Below are positions 45,390 through 57,567 of a stretch of DNA of 64,000 nt, one piece after another. The notes beneath the pieces were generated by a model, which saw only the letters and a program-made list of their open reading frames with translations, was not told where the DNA came from and ran no database searches. Each line of letters begins with the position of its first letter. Positions within the stretch are counted from its first letter, which is position 1. Source of the stretch: Histomonas meleagridis (taxonomy: Eukaryota; Parabasalia; Tritrichomonadida; Dientamoebidae); contig WSYJ01000147.1 of the NCBI GenBank assembly GCA_020186115.1, positions 124,001-188,000 of the forward strand. The letters run 5' to 3'. The position numbers and the translations under genes were made by a program.

Positions 45390-46700
45390 AACGTATAATA
45401 TATAATGTAATGTATAACATATAATGTAATGTATTTTAGACATTGTAATGTATAATATATAATGTAATGTATAATATATAATATAATGTATAATATATAA
45501 TGTAATGTATAATATATAATGTAATGTATTTTAGACATTGTAATGTATAATATATAATGTAATGTATAATATATAATGTATAATGTAATGTATAATATAT
45601 AATGTATAATGTATAATGTAATGTATAATATATAATGTATAATATATAATGTATAATGTATAATGTAATGTATAATATATAATGTATAATATATAATGTA
45701 TAATATATAATGTATAATATATAATGTAATGTATAATATATAATGTAATGTATAATGTATAATGTATAATGTATAATGTATAATGTATAATGTATAATGT
45801 AATGTATAATGTATAATGTATAATGTATAATGTATAATGTATAATGTATAATATATAATGTAATGTATAATGTATAATATATAATGTAATGTATAATGTA
45901 TAATGTATAATGTATAATGTATAATGTATAATGTATAATGTATAATGTATAATGTATAATGTATAATGTATAATGTATAATGTATAATGTATAATGTATA
46001 ATGTATAATGTATAATGTATAATGTATAATGTATAATATATAATGTATAATATATAATGTATAATATATAATGTATAATATATAATGTATAATGTATAAT
46101 GTATAATGTATAATGTATAATGTATAATGTATAATGTATAATGTATAATATATAATGTATAATATATAATGTATAATATATAATGTATAATATATAATGT
46201 ATAATATATAATGTATAATATATAATGTATAATATATAATGTATAATATATAATGTATAATGTATAATGTATAATGTATAATGTATAATGTATAATGTAT
46301 AATGTATAATGTATAATGTATAATGTATAATATATAATGTATAATATATAATGTATAATATATAATGTATAATATATAATGTATAATATATAATGTATAA
46401 TATATAATGTATAATATATAATGTATAATATATAATGTATAATATATAATGTATAATATATAATGTATAATATATAATGTATAATATATAATGTATAATA
46501 TATAATGTATAATATATAATGTATAATATATAATGTATAATATATAATGTATAATATATAATGTATAATATATAATGTATAATATATAATGTATAATATA
46601 TAATGTATAATATATAATGTATAATATATAATGTATAATATATAATGTAATGTATAATGTATAATATATAATTTAATGTATAATAGACAATGCAATACAT
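45390..46700. repeat. TATAATG-family satellite, ~1.3 kb
   Basis: Almost pure tandem repeats of TATAATG (period 7), TATAATATATAATG (period 14) and TATAATGTAATG variants, organised in blocks: mixed near 45390-45750, period 7 in 45890-46060 and 46260-46330, period 14 in 46330-46640. The two ~400-codon Tyr/Ile/His-rich frames across it are products of the repeat and not genes. Confidence 0.95.
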
Positions 46701-46760
46701 AATAGACAATGTAATATATAATATAAATAGTTGATATACATTAGTTATTATTAATTATCC

Positions 46761-46880
46761 ATTTTACATTATATATTATCCATTATACATTATACATTAC
46801 ATTATATATTATACATTACATTATATATTATACATTACATTATATATTATACATTACATTATATATTATACATTATCCAT
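46761..46880. repeat. Inverted arm of the TATAATG satellite
   Basis: About 120 bases of TACATTATA/TATATTATACAT repeats, the reverse complement of the main satellite, follow after a ~60 base unique stretch. Together they could fold into a long hairpin. Confidence 0.85.
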
Positions 46881-47854
46881 TAACTATTTCTTTATGACTT
46901 TTTAGATGCTTCGATTTTAATTTGATCTTGAATATATTTCAATTTTAAAGGATAAATTATTTTTTGATAACATTATCTAATATCAACCTCAATTTATGTT
47001 ACTTTTCTATTAATTTCGATGGAGATACACAAAGTGGAGATAATTGAGCTTCACGTCTTAAATGAAGTCAAACATATTCATCTGATTTTGGAATAAAAAC
47101 AGCAAATCCAATTGGCACTTCAACATTTTGTTTCCCATCGCGTCGATATTGCCTCATGAAATTTGCATTTTTAATGAAGGAAAGATCGATTTCAATGTTG
47201 GCAAGTTGTTGAACGATAGCAAAATACTGGTTGACCGTTAATGGTAATGACAATTTGACTATCAAATGTCCAATTGTCATTACCATTAAGTTCTGCTTTT
47301 ATAAATATCAGTTGTAAATTTGTATGTATTATGGATTCCAATGTGAAGAAGTTTTTTCATAATTCGAAGATTAACTTGAGATGACTGAACATTATGCTTT
47401 TGGGATTTTGGTAAAAATCTACTATATAAATAAACCAAGATGAAGAGTGTCATGTATAGTTTTTTTTGTATATCCGAATATACAGATATAAAAAACATAT
47501 AAAGGAATTGATATAAAAAACCATGTAAAGCTCAGACAGAAAGGGCTCATTAGTACTGTACTAATAGTACATCAGATGTAGATAGCATTTAATGAATTTT
47601 ATTTTGGGATCAACTTTGATTTTAGATAATTTTTCAAAATTAATTAAGATTTTGAATTCAGAACACAATTTTTTTATATAAATATTCTTCGAATTATAAA
47701 AAAACAACATTCTAATAAACAACATCCGAAAAAACAACTTGTATTGAGATGACAATTTTTCTTTGGTTTACTCGAATCGCTAGCGATCTCTCAGAAATTT
47801 TTTTCAATGAACTCATAATAGAATAAAATTTAATACAATCGTTACTTGGAGCAC
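46881..47854. other. Spacer with small unclassified frames
   Basis: Two abutting minus-strand frames (47498-47286 and 47286-47068) could be pieces of one decayed gene; the second contains LPLTVNQYFAIVQQLANIEID. No family is recognised. The rest is AT-rich upstream sequence of the ankyrin gene. Confidence 0.35.
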
Positions 47855-49150
47855 ATGCTTAATGATGATACCACCATAAACACAGGAGATCAAAATATGA
47901 ATAATTTATCAACATGCTTGAAATTCCTAGTTGAGCTTGAGAAAACTATATTCAGTCTAACTCAAGGAAACTTCCAGGCATCTGCAAATAAAGTCTTGGA
48001 ATTATTCGATGGAAATTTCCCAAATACATTCAATATTATTATAAGTAACATCGTTTATAATGCATTTTCATCACAAAAGCATGTATTTGATGCTTACTTA
48101 ATTTTTTTAAAAACACTTCAATCTAAAGAAGAAGAAAATAATCAAAGTGTCGACAAACTAATTTCAATTTTTATCAAACGTATATCTACATTCAGCACAC
48201 AAGAATCATATTATTTAATCGAACAAATGATTGAACAAAATTTAATTGATAAAAATATCACTAAAAATATTAATTCAAAATATTTTTCTCATTATAAAAC
48301 AGAAAAAGAAAACCAAAACCATTTTTCATTTGGGTTTAATGAAAATGATCCAATAGAAAAATACTTTTTTAAAAATTATGAAGAACTTTCGAAGAATGAT
48401 TTTGAACTTCATAAAAAATTAATTAAAATTGGACATAATCCAAATGAAATTGCAAAAATAATTCGAAATGATGAAATAGAAAAACTTCAAGAAATATCAT
48501 CACAAATTAATTTTGATTTTAACCAAACAATTGAGCCATCACTTTATGAAAGATGTTCTTTTATTAACGAAGAAGATGTTACATTAATTGATTATGCAGC
48601 ATTTTTTTCTTCTATAAAATGTTTTAAATATTTACTTATGAATGGTTCAAATGTATTAAACACGGGTAAATATGCAGTTGCAGGTGGAAATGAAGAAATC
48701 ATTCATTTATGTGAACAAAATCATTCATCATTTGATAAAGCATCTGAAACAGCAATTGAATATCATCAAAATGATGTCTTTAAATACATTTATGAAAATA
48801 AATTAGAAAAAATACAATCAACGCCAAAAATGTCTGAAGATAAAACTAATGATTTAGTAAGTTTTTGTATTAAAAAAGATAATTATGAAATTTTAGCATT
48901 TTTAGAAGAAAAAGGAATTAATGTTAATGCTGATAATATAAACGAATCAGCAAGAAATGGAAATTTATTTCTCTTGAAAAATTTCCTTCAAAATAATCAA
49001 ATTCCAAAAAATATTTTGTCATTTGCTTCAGAATCAGCAAATATTGAACTTGTGAAATATGTTTTCGAACAAAAAGGAATTGATGTTAATGCAAAAACGA
49101 TTCATTTGAATAATTTAGAATATGTTTTGATAATTTATAATATGTTTTAA
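47855..49150 (+). CDS. Ankyrin-repeat protein, N-terminal uninterrupted part
   Basis: The frame opens at 47846; the first ATG is 47855. The first ~170 residues are a helical region seen at the head of many trichomonad and Entamoeba ankyrin proteins, with weakly conserved ankyrin repeats after it (VTLIDYAAFFSSIKCFKYLLMNGSNV; EILAFLEEKGINVNADNIN; NGNLFLLKNFLQ; NIELVKYVFEQKGIDVNAK). The frame then runs into the spacer phrase IHLNNLEYVLIIYNMF and stops at 49150. The following 2.7 kb hold further ankyrin units, so this stop may not be the true end of the protein. Binding partner unknown; ankyrin folds mediate protein contacts. Confidence 0.7.
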   Translation: MLNDDTTINTGDQNMNNLSTCLKFLVELEKTIFSLTQGNFQASANKVLELFDGNFPNTFNIIISNIVYNAFSSQKHVFDAYLIFLKTLQSKEEENNQSVDKLISIFIKRISTFSTQESYYLIEQMIEQNLIDKNITKNINSKYFSHYKTEKENQNHFSFGFNENDPIEKYFFKNYEELSKNDFELHKKLIKIGHNPNEIAKIIRNDEIEKLQEISSQINFDFNQTIEPSLYERCSFINEEDVTLIDYAAFFSSIKCFKYLLMNGSNVLNTGKYAVAGGNEEIIHLCEQNHSSFDKASETAIEYHQNDVFKYIYENKLEKIQSTPKMSEDKTNDLVSFCIKKDNYEILAFLEEKGINVNADNINESARNGNLFLLKNFLQNNQIPKNILSFASESANIELVKYVFEQKGIDVNAKTIHLNNLEYVLIIYNMF

Positions 49151-51888
49151 TAATTTGGAATATTTTTTAATAATTTGGAATATTTTTTAATAATTTGAAA
49201 CAGCACTTCATATAGCAGTTAGAAATAATAATATAGAAATAGTAAAATTACTTTTAGATCAAAAAGGAATTAATGTTAATGCAAAATATATTTATTTTAA
49301 TAATTTAGAATATGTTTTATTAATTTTATATATGTTTTAATAATTTGTAACATGTTTTAATAATTTGAAATATGTTTTAATAATTTGGAGTGTGTTTTAA
49401 TAATTTAGAATATGTTTTAATAATTTGAAACAGCACTTCATATAGCAGTTAGAAATAATAATATAGAAATAGTAAAATTACTTTTAGATCAAAAAGGAAT
49501 TGGTGTTAATGCAAAAAATATTTGTGTTAATAATTTGGAATATTTTTTAATAATTTGAAACAGCACTTCATATAGCAGTTAGAAATAATAATATAGAAAT
49601 AGTAAAATTACTTTTAGATAAAGAAGGAATTGATGTTAATGCAAAATATATTTATTTTAATAATTTAGAATATGTTTTAGTAATTTGGAACAGCACTTCA
49701 TATAGCAGTTAGAAATAATAATATAGAAATAGTAAAATTACTTTTAGATCAAAAAGGAATTAGTGTTAATGCAAAAGATATTCATTTAAATAATTTGGAA
49801 TATGTTTTAATAATTTTATATATGTTTTAATAATTTGTAATATGTTTTAATAATTTGGAACAGCACTTCATATAGCAGTTAAAAATAATAATGTAGAAAT
49901 AGTAAAATTACTTTTAGATAAAGGAATTGATGTTAATGTAAAAGACATTCATTTGAATAATTTGGAATATGTTTTAAGAATTTCAAATATGCTTTAATAA
50001 TTTAGGATATATTTTAATAATTTTATATATGTTTTAATAATTTTATATATGTTTTAATAATTTTATATATGTTTTAATAATTTGGAATATTTTTTAATAA
50101 TTTGGAATATTTTTTAATAATTTGAAACAGCACTTCATATAGCAGTTAGAAATAATAACATAGAAATAGTAAAATTACTTTTAGAAAAAGGAATTGATGT
50201 TAATGCAATAAATATTCATTTGAATATTTTCATATTTATTTGAATAATTTGAAATATGTTTTAATAATTTGGAATATTTTTTAATAATTTGAAACAGCAC
50301 TTCATATAGCAGTTAGAAATAATAATATAGAAATAGTAAAATTACTTTTAGAACAAAAAGGAATTGATGTTAATGCAAAAGATATTCATTTAAATAATTT
50401 GGAATATGTTTTAGTAATTTAGAATATGCTTTAATAATTTAGGATATATTTTAATAATTTTATATATGTTTTAATAATTTTATATATGTTTTAATAATTT
50501 ATAATCTGTTTTAATAATTTAGAATATGTTTTAATAATTTGAAACAGCACTTCATATAGCAGTTAGAAATAATAATATAGAAATAGTAAAATTACTTTTA
50601 GATCAAAAAGGAATTAATGTTAATGTAAAAGACATTCATTTGAATAATTTGGAATATGTTTTAATAATTTAGAATATGTTTTTATAATTTAAAATATGTT
50701 TTAATAATTTGAAATATGTTTTAATAATTTTATATATGTTTTAATGATTTGGAATATTTTTTAATAATTTGAAACAGCACTTCATATAGCAGTTAGAAAT
50801 AATAATATAGAAATAGTAAAATTACTTTTAGAAAAAGGAATTGATGTTAATGTAAAAGACATTCATTTGAATAATTTGAAATATGTTTTAATAATTTAAA
50901 ATATGTTTTTATAATTTAAAATATGTTTTAATGATTTGGAATATGTTTTAATAATTTATAATATGTTTTAATAATTTTATATATGTTTTAATGATTTGGA
51001 ATATTTTTTAATAATTTGAAACAGCACTTCATATAGCAGTTAGAAATAATAATATAGAAATAGTAAAATTACTTTTAGAAAAAGGAATTGATGTTAATGC
51101 AATAAATATTCATTTGAATAATTTGAAATATGTTTTAATAATTTAAAATATGTTTTTATAATTTAAAATATGTTTTAATAATTTGGAATATGTTTTAATA
51201 ATTTATAATATGTTTTAATAATTTTATATATGTTTTAATGATTTGGAATATTTTTTAATAATTTGAAACAGCACTTCATATAGCAGTTAGAAATAATAAT
51301 ATAGAAATAGTAAAATTACTTTTAGAAAAAGGAATTGATGTTAATGCAATAAATATTCATTTGAATAATTTGAAATATGTTTTAATAATTTAAAATATGT
51401 TTTTATAATTTAAAATATGTTTTAATGATTTGGAATATGTTTTAATAATTTGGAATATGTTTTAATAATTTATAATATGTTTTAATAATTTTATATATGT
51501 TTTAATGATTTGGAATATTTTTTAATAATTTGAAACAGCACTTCATATAGCAGTTAGAAATAATAATATAGAAATAGTAAAATTACTTTTAGATAAAGGA
51601 ATTGATGATAATGCAAAAAATATTCATTTTAATAATTTGAAATATGTTTTAATAATTTGAAATATGTTTTAATAATTTTATATATGTTTTAATAATTTGG
51701 AATATTTTTTAATAATTTGAAACAGCACTTCATATAGCAGTTAGAAATAATAATATAGAAATAGTAAAATTACTTTTAGAACAAAAAGGAATTGATGTTA
51801 ATGTAAAAGACATTCATTTGAATAATTTATAATATGTTTTAATAATTTAGAATATGTTTTAACAATTTGAAATGTGTTTTAATAATTT
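49151..51888 (+). repeat. About 13 near-identical ankyrin units separated by stop-filled 20 bp minisatellite spacers
   Basis: Units begin (G)AA-ACA-GCA-CTT-CAT, coding TALHIAVRNNNIEIVKLLL then a variable D/E plus KGIDVNA. Starts lie near 49197, 49427, 49557, 49687, 49861, 50124, 50291, 50541, 50771, 51017, 51265, 51531 and 51719. Each unit runs on to a conserved IHLNNLE-type phrase and then into one to eight copies of a 20-base repeat, tatgttttaataatttggaa, whose TAATAA blocks all ankyrin frames. Unit-to-unit distances vary (130 to ~266 bases) and are not multiples of three. The spacer begins and ends with the same phrase, aataatttgRaa, so exact removal would leave a continuous ankyrin protein. 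Confidence 0.85.
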
Positions 51889-51975
51889 GAAACAGCACTT
51901 CAAATTGCACAAAAGAAAGGATACACAGAAATAGTAAATTTACTCCTTGAAAAAAAGTACAAACCAAAATTCTAA
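51889..51975 (+). CDS. Terminal ankyrin unit with its own stop codon
   Basis: This last unit, TALQIAQKKGYTEIVNLLLEKKYKPKF then TAA, differs from the array units as a true C-terminal ankyrin repeat would. It is preceded by the same spacer. Its existence argues that the 5' part, the array and this unit belong, or once belonged, to one gene. Confidence 0.5.
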   Translation, partial: ETALQIAQKKGYTEIVNLLLEKKYKPKF

Positions 51976-53240
51976 TTCATATTCCTCTTCTACAAATATC
52001 AAATCTTCATTTTCAATTAAAAATGGAAATGAAGCGCACATTCCTAATAATCAAAATCAACTCAAAGATCAAATGTTCGCATAAAACAATCGAAATAATT
52101 GTATCAAAACAAAAGTTTATATAAACACACAAACATATGAAAATCATCAAAATAGCAATATACATTATAACAAATATATTCACAAAGCAAAATGTAAATA
52201 CATAAAAACATCAATATTATAAAGTGCATTGTAAGAAAAACTTCAACAAAAATATTTTGGAAACAACATTACAAAGATCATGCATAACTATTTTATAATA
52301 AACGCTTTGAGTTCAATGAAAATCATTTTTTGACATCTGAAGTTCTTCTTAAGGTATTTCTTCATTATTTAATAATAATTATATTGGTTGTATCATCGTT
52401 TCGAAAATGAAACAGTTTAATTTCCATTTTACAAAATGTAATTACAAATAACTTTTTGACATTGACATGCTTGGAAACACATTAAATAAATATTCTATTA
52501 GAATGTACCAAAGTAAATATGAGTTTTTTGATAATAATTTAATATATTTAATATATTTTTTGATTAACAACTATCTTTGTGATTATATGCTATTAGAAAT
52601 TATCAAATCAAAGAAAAAATAAAACCATCGAACAACCATATGAAATGCTTTAAATTTCTTTTCATAAGTGATTGCATTATATGAAAATAATAATAATAAT
52701 ATTGCATTAATTTTAATTTCTTATTTGAATAAAGTTAACTTTATACCTTAAGTAAAAGTACCCCTGTACTTAATTTTTGACTCAAAAAACTATCTTTCAG
52801 AAAAATCAAGAAAAAATAAAACCTCTGAAAAGTATACTATATGAATTTCTCTTCCATACTAAATTTTAGTAACAATTATTTTGTCGATATCACAAAGTAT
52901 TTCCCAATAAAATCTTTGCTGGTAAATTCAGTTTTTTGGCAAATTTTTTAAAATATCTATTATTTATAAACATAAAGTTAGATAAATTTAACATCATTTC
53001 ATTGACCACTTTACGAATTTCAATTATTCTCATGATATTTTTTGTTAAAATTCTTAGTTTTTCATCGAAATTAGTGTATCAAAAAAATCAAAAAATAAAA
53101 ATTCAAATTGTAATGCTCTTCCGTTTTTATTTTTCTTATTTTTTTATGAAATCACTTGAAACATATGAAGTTTAACAATTCATCTAACAATAAGTGGTCG
53201 AATTAACGAGATTGAATCTAAATCGTTTTACCAATGAAAA
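51976..53240. other. Gene-free sequence
   Basis: AT-rich intergenic DNA. Serine- and lysine-rich fragments appear at 51970-52085 in the frame after the stop but cannot be assigned. A 79-codon frame at 52936-53175 has no domain. Confidence 0.4.
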
Positions 53241-54300
53241 ACATTAATTAAAGTTGATATTGTAATGGAGATAATGGAATTCTTAATAGCAAAGATTTCA
53301 CAATTGTTTGGTATCCAATGAGTATGACCAATAAAATATTTGAAATCCCAAATACAGTTACAACCATTGAAAGTTATTCGTTTTATTATTGTTCAGCATT
53401 AATTTCGATTTCAATTCCAAATTCAGTTGAAACTATTGGAAATTATTCATTTAATAGTTGTTATGATTCGAGAACAGTTAACTTAGGTAATAAAAACAAT
53501 CAATTGCTATGCGTTCACTGAATGAATTCATTTTCAAATATCATAATTCCAAATTCTGTTATATTAATGGAAATTATGTATTTTCATGTTGTGCATTGAA
53601 AGCAATTACGCTTGGGGACAATGTTGAAACAATTGAAAATTATGCGTTTGAAGAATGTTCATTTGTAAATATTGTAATTCCAAATTCAATTGGGAATTCT
53701 GTATTTTCTGATTGTTCTAATTTGACAACATTAACAATTGGGTAAAATGTGGAAATAATAGGAAATTTATTATTTATCAGTGTTCATCAATAACAAATAC
53801 TGTTCCAAAATCAGTCAAATTAATTGGTAATCGTGCTTTTTCAGATTGTCCCAAACTTCAATTTATTACTGTATCTGATCAAAATGCTGATTATTGTAAT
53901 GGAAAGGATGGAATTCTTTATAATAAAGATTGTACAACAATTCCTTGCTATCCAAATGGTATAACCGACACTACATATGAAATTTTAAATTCTGTGACAA
54001 CAATTGGAAATTATTCATTTTATTATTGTTCATCATCATTTAACAAATATCATTATTACAAATTAATATATATTGAAATTCATGAATTAGTTGATTCAAT
54101 TTAAAATTGTTTATTTTGTAAATGTGAGTCTTTAGATAGCATAATTATTCCTAATTCAGTAACTTTAATTGGTAATTATTGATTTTCTTATTGTTCAGCA
54201 TTAAAAAATATTACACTCTTAAATTCAGTCACAACGATTGGAAATTATTTATTTTATCGGTGTTCATCATTAGCAAATATCAATATACCTGATCAGAAAA
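53240..54300 (+). pseudogene. BspA-like leucine-rich repeat gene, decayed
   Basis: Several short frames (53318-53521, 53509-53745 and stop-broken pieces to about 54290) encode BspA-type repeats such as IPNTVTTIESYSFYYCSAL and ITLGDNVETIENYAFEEC, plus the inter-repeat island CNGKDGILYNKD. Both start and membrane anchor are missing. More lesions than in the BspA gene at 30974 indicate real decay. The sequence ends abruptly three bases before the tRNA-Ala gene. Confidence 0.75.
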
Positions 54301-54303
54301 AAA

Positions 54304-54375
54304 TGGATGTGTGGGGGATCGAACCCCAGGCCTCTACAATGCAAATGTAGCGCTCTACCACTGAGCTACACACCC
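54304..54375 (-). tRNA. tRNA-Ala (anticodon TGC)
   Basis: Identical to the tRNA at 43073-43144 but on the other strand; same cloverleaf with anticodon TGC. The expected T-run terminator downstream on the minus strand is present (reverse complement of cagaaaaaaa at 54294-54303). Confidence 0.95.
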
Positions 54376-55539
54376 TTTCGATAAACTTTTTAGATTAATT
54401 TTTATATATATATGATATTGGATTAGCATGCTCAATTGATAGTGAAACTCATCCACTTTTTGAGCAGCAACTGATTTGTAGTGAGAAAATTTCATTAATA
54501 TCTTATAAGATATTATTATCATAAGAATTGCACGAATTAACCGAGTACCCTATATTTGGAGCTCATTCAACGAATGTAACAGCAATTCTTCCCCAAGGAG
54601 GTTTCCATAATGAAAAAAAATGATTTTGATGACTTTTTTATAAATTATTCGAAGTGTCTTTCGATTATAAGACAACTTTTAAAATGAAATTAACGCAGAT
54701 CTATAAGTTTTTGCTCTTTGCGATAGGCTCTGTGGGTGTTTAGAATTAAACGGTTGTTCTTTAACTAAACGCACAAAGTATGTGCAGTACAGATTGATCT
54801 GATATATACAATATAGAGCAAGAGGTCAGTTGGTGTTGACCAATCGATCAGTTGATCGAATACCATGATTTGTTTGGAAAAGCCTGATAAAAACCACTTA
54901 AAAAAATTATTTGCTAAATTTTTTTAGCATTGATTTTATAGGGTGTCCCCCTAACGTTCGTTGTACGAAATTTAAAAATTTTTAAAGATGTACATTTTCT
55001 CAATATACAATAAAAATTACAAAATTATAATCAAAGCATATTAAAGACAATTTATTAAAAAAATTAATTGATAATGCAATTTTACTGATTTCTTTTATAC
55101 ATCGAGATTCTACGGAAAAGTGGGAAACCATATATCACCAAAGAGTGGCTTTTCATTTTCGATCTTCATAAGTTTGCCACCACTTTTTCATTTTCCTATT
55201 TTGTTCTGGATTGTATGGTTGAATTCTTCATTTTTCACACCGTACTTTATGATAACATTGGAATGAGGTTCCAACAAATTCTCCTTCATTATCATTGATT
55301 ATTTTTACTTTGTTAAGTTCTTTTTCTAATTCTTGTGCAATAACTGCTCCATATGAATCATGCATTTGTGGTATTCCGATATTAAGATTTAATTCATTCT
55401 CATTGAATGATTAGCAATTGTTACTTTGCTTATTCCTATAATATTCAGGAGGTTATATATATCAAATGTCTTTTCATTTAATAAACCAAAAATAAATTAA
55501 AAATCATAATTATACAATTTTAATTATTATTTGAATATA
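54376..55539. other. Mostly gene-free sequence
   Basis: No intact gene. On the minus strand around 55390-55150 a broken frame reads MHDSYGAVIAQELEKELNKV and later NRKMKKWWQTYEDRK, probably the tail of an unidentified decayed gene or transposase. Confidence 0.4.
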
Positions 55540-57191
55540 CAGATTCCAATCTAAATGGGGTTATCCAATCCAAATGGGCTTAACCGTTTTCATGAAAAAG
55601 TGGTGGAAACTCAAAATAAAACAAAAATATCTTCATTAATATACAATATTTTTTAAAAGTTATAAATATATTTATTATGCAAATAGATATATAATTTTAT
55701 ATTAAAATATTATTTTTAAAATTTAAAGAGAGAATCAAAAAATTAGAAAAATTGTTTATAAATGAATCCAAACTCTTTCCTTCTTGCTCCGGGGAAATTG
55801 CTTTGAAATTCTACCTCTGATATTAAGTTAAGTCCCTCTATCTTTCCTTAATTTGATTTTCGTTTATCATGATTTTATAGGGATGTATAGACGTATCAAA
55901 AATGAAACCTGCATTAAAAAATGCAGATCTATTGTTAGAAGAGATTGTAGCAATCTCAAACGCCCCCAAATATTTATATATATTGTGTGCTTGCGAATTT
56001 TTTAAGAATGGTGAAGTGATACTTGGTTTAATATGCTTTAAAACGCCAAAAGTGACTAAATCAAGCATTTGGAAAATATAGGTAGCATGTGGCGGGAACG
56101 TGATCATTTTAATTTTGTTCAGACCCAATATTGTTTTCACCTTATCTGATATATGCGAACTACATCCATCAAGAAATAAAATTGCCTCTTCATTCTGTAA
56201 ATTTAATGATTTTCTTGTGTCATTCACAAAAGTGACAGAAAAATGTTCGATCCATTCCTCAAAGATTAACGAATTAATATACCCAGATTCTGAATACTTC
56301 AGAATAACGTCGGTTCCTTCCCTTAAACCTTTTGCATATAATTCATTGTCTACTGTTTTCCTTGAATGGATCAAAACAGGTGTTAATACATCACCTGCAG
56401 CTGAAATGCATCCTAACATTGTTTGTAATTTTGTAGATCTTCTAACTTTGTGAGTAATACGTACGTCTTCACCATGACATTACACAATAACATTTCGTAT
56501 TTTTTTGTCTATCCATTCAGATGAACCCGTTTCATCATCATTAAATACTATTTCGGCGAATTTTCCATTCACTTCATTTTTTAAGATGTATAGATAATAA
56601 TAACAATGTTCTTTTGTTATTCATAAACGCTTATCTTATTGGGGGTATGAAACAGCCCTCTGAATTCGATTAGAATGTCGCTTTATAAATTTTTGAAGCC
56701 ACCCATCTGTTAATTCTATTTTGAGTTGTTTCAAACAAAAATCTAGAATTTCTTTTGAAGAGAGAGGCATGTGGTCATTGCACTTAGCACAAATATGCTG
56801 AATTACTGTTTCTTCTTGTTCATCAGTTAATTTTTTCTTATTACCTATTGGATTTCTATGTTTACTAAATTTCTTTAGTGCTTTTGTAATAATCTGAGGC
56901 TTTAAATTACAAATGTCACCTAGCTTTATACATGTCACAGGCCTAAGATCATCTAGCTCGATTGTCGTCATCTTCAAATATCTAATTTGCTGGTAACGCA
57001 TTTTATAATTGAATCCTGCGAGTACTCTGATAATATGTCTTGAAGTTGTTGGAGAATAAAATTTGAGTAATCCTTTCATTAAATCTCCAGTGGGAATTGG
57101 TTTTGATAACTCTTTTATGGATTTAGATGAGTTTGATTTCATTAAAAAATGGCGGGGAAAAAACGGTTAAACCCATTTGGATTGGAATCTG
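55540..57191 (-). mobile_element. Pogo-like (Tc1/mariner superfamily) DNA transposon, decayed
   Basis: Ends are CAGATTCCAATC at the left (55540) and GATTGGAATCTG at the right (57191), each followed by a TA dinucleotide outside (55538-55539, 57192-57193), the target duplication of this superfamily. The inner part of the repeat, CAAATGGGYTTAACCGTTT, also occurs at both ends. In the left end about 19 extra bases containing a second 'caatc' copy lie between the two parts. Length ~1.65 kb with one broken transposase gene. Confidence 0.85.
55838..57142 (-). pseudogene. Pogo/CENP-B-like DDE transposase
   Basis: One frame from ATG 57142 to 55838 is broken by stops near 56636, 56620 and 56480. The N-terminal part has a helix-turn-helix (LGDICNLKPQIITKALKKF) and a CENP-B-type region (SSKEILDFCLKQL...GWLQKFIKRH). 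The catalytic part shows VFNDDETG (first Asp), EAILFLDGCSSHIS (second Asp) and ITFPPHATYIFQMLDLVTFGVLK, which holds the third acidic position (Asp) of pogo-type enzymes. All stops are in one frame, so the gene died by point mutation. It lies within the CAG...CTG bounded element. Confidence 0.8.
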
Positions 57192-57567
57192 TAGTATTTT
57201 ATTGATGTTTTATAAAAATTAGTTTTCATCATTTTCTAAAGGTGTCAACCTAAATGTGATTATTCATTATATCTATGAAATGATGCAACTACAACCAATT
57301 TTATATTGTGAAAAAAAAATATTTTTATTAATACATTTTTTAAAAAAAATAATTACTTCTTCTAAATTCATTCCATCCTATTAAAAATTTTTTGGTTGAC
57401 ATTTTTTTTTTAGACTTATTTTAAAAGATATCTTATGCCTTTGATTTTAAATTCTTATTAGACGTTGATTCATTGTTTTTTGAAAATGTTGTACTTACAT
57501 CATCTGATATAAATTTTTATTGCCAAGGTATTTTAAATGAAAAATTTTTTTACTGCCATATATAAAT
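57192..57567. other. Intergenic spacer
   Basis: AT-rich DNA between the pogo-like element and the polymerase stop codon; nothing recognised. Confidence 0.4.

Noticed and set aside
45436-46709. Two ~400-codon Tyr/Ile/His-rich open frames
   Set aside because: They are translations of the TATAATG satellite in two frames, with no non-repeat sequence; length is a by-product of period 7 and 14 repeats lacking stops on that strand.
49151-51888. Ankyrin spacers as ordinary GT-AG spliceosomal introns
   Set aside because: The nearest acceptor-like AG (aaacag) leaves the downstream unit in phase 2, and no GT in a matching phase is conserved at the 5' side. Trichomonad introns as known have a fixed long 3' motif that is absent.
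49197-51888. CRISPR array
   Set aside because: Repeats are regularly spaced only loosely, code for ankyrin units, and the spacers are themselves a minisatellite; the host is a eukaryote.
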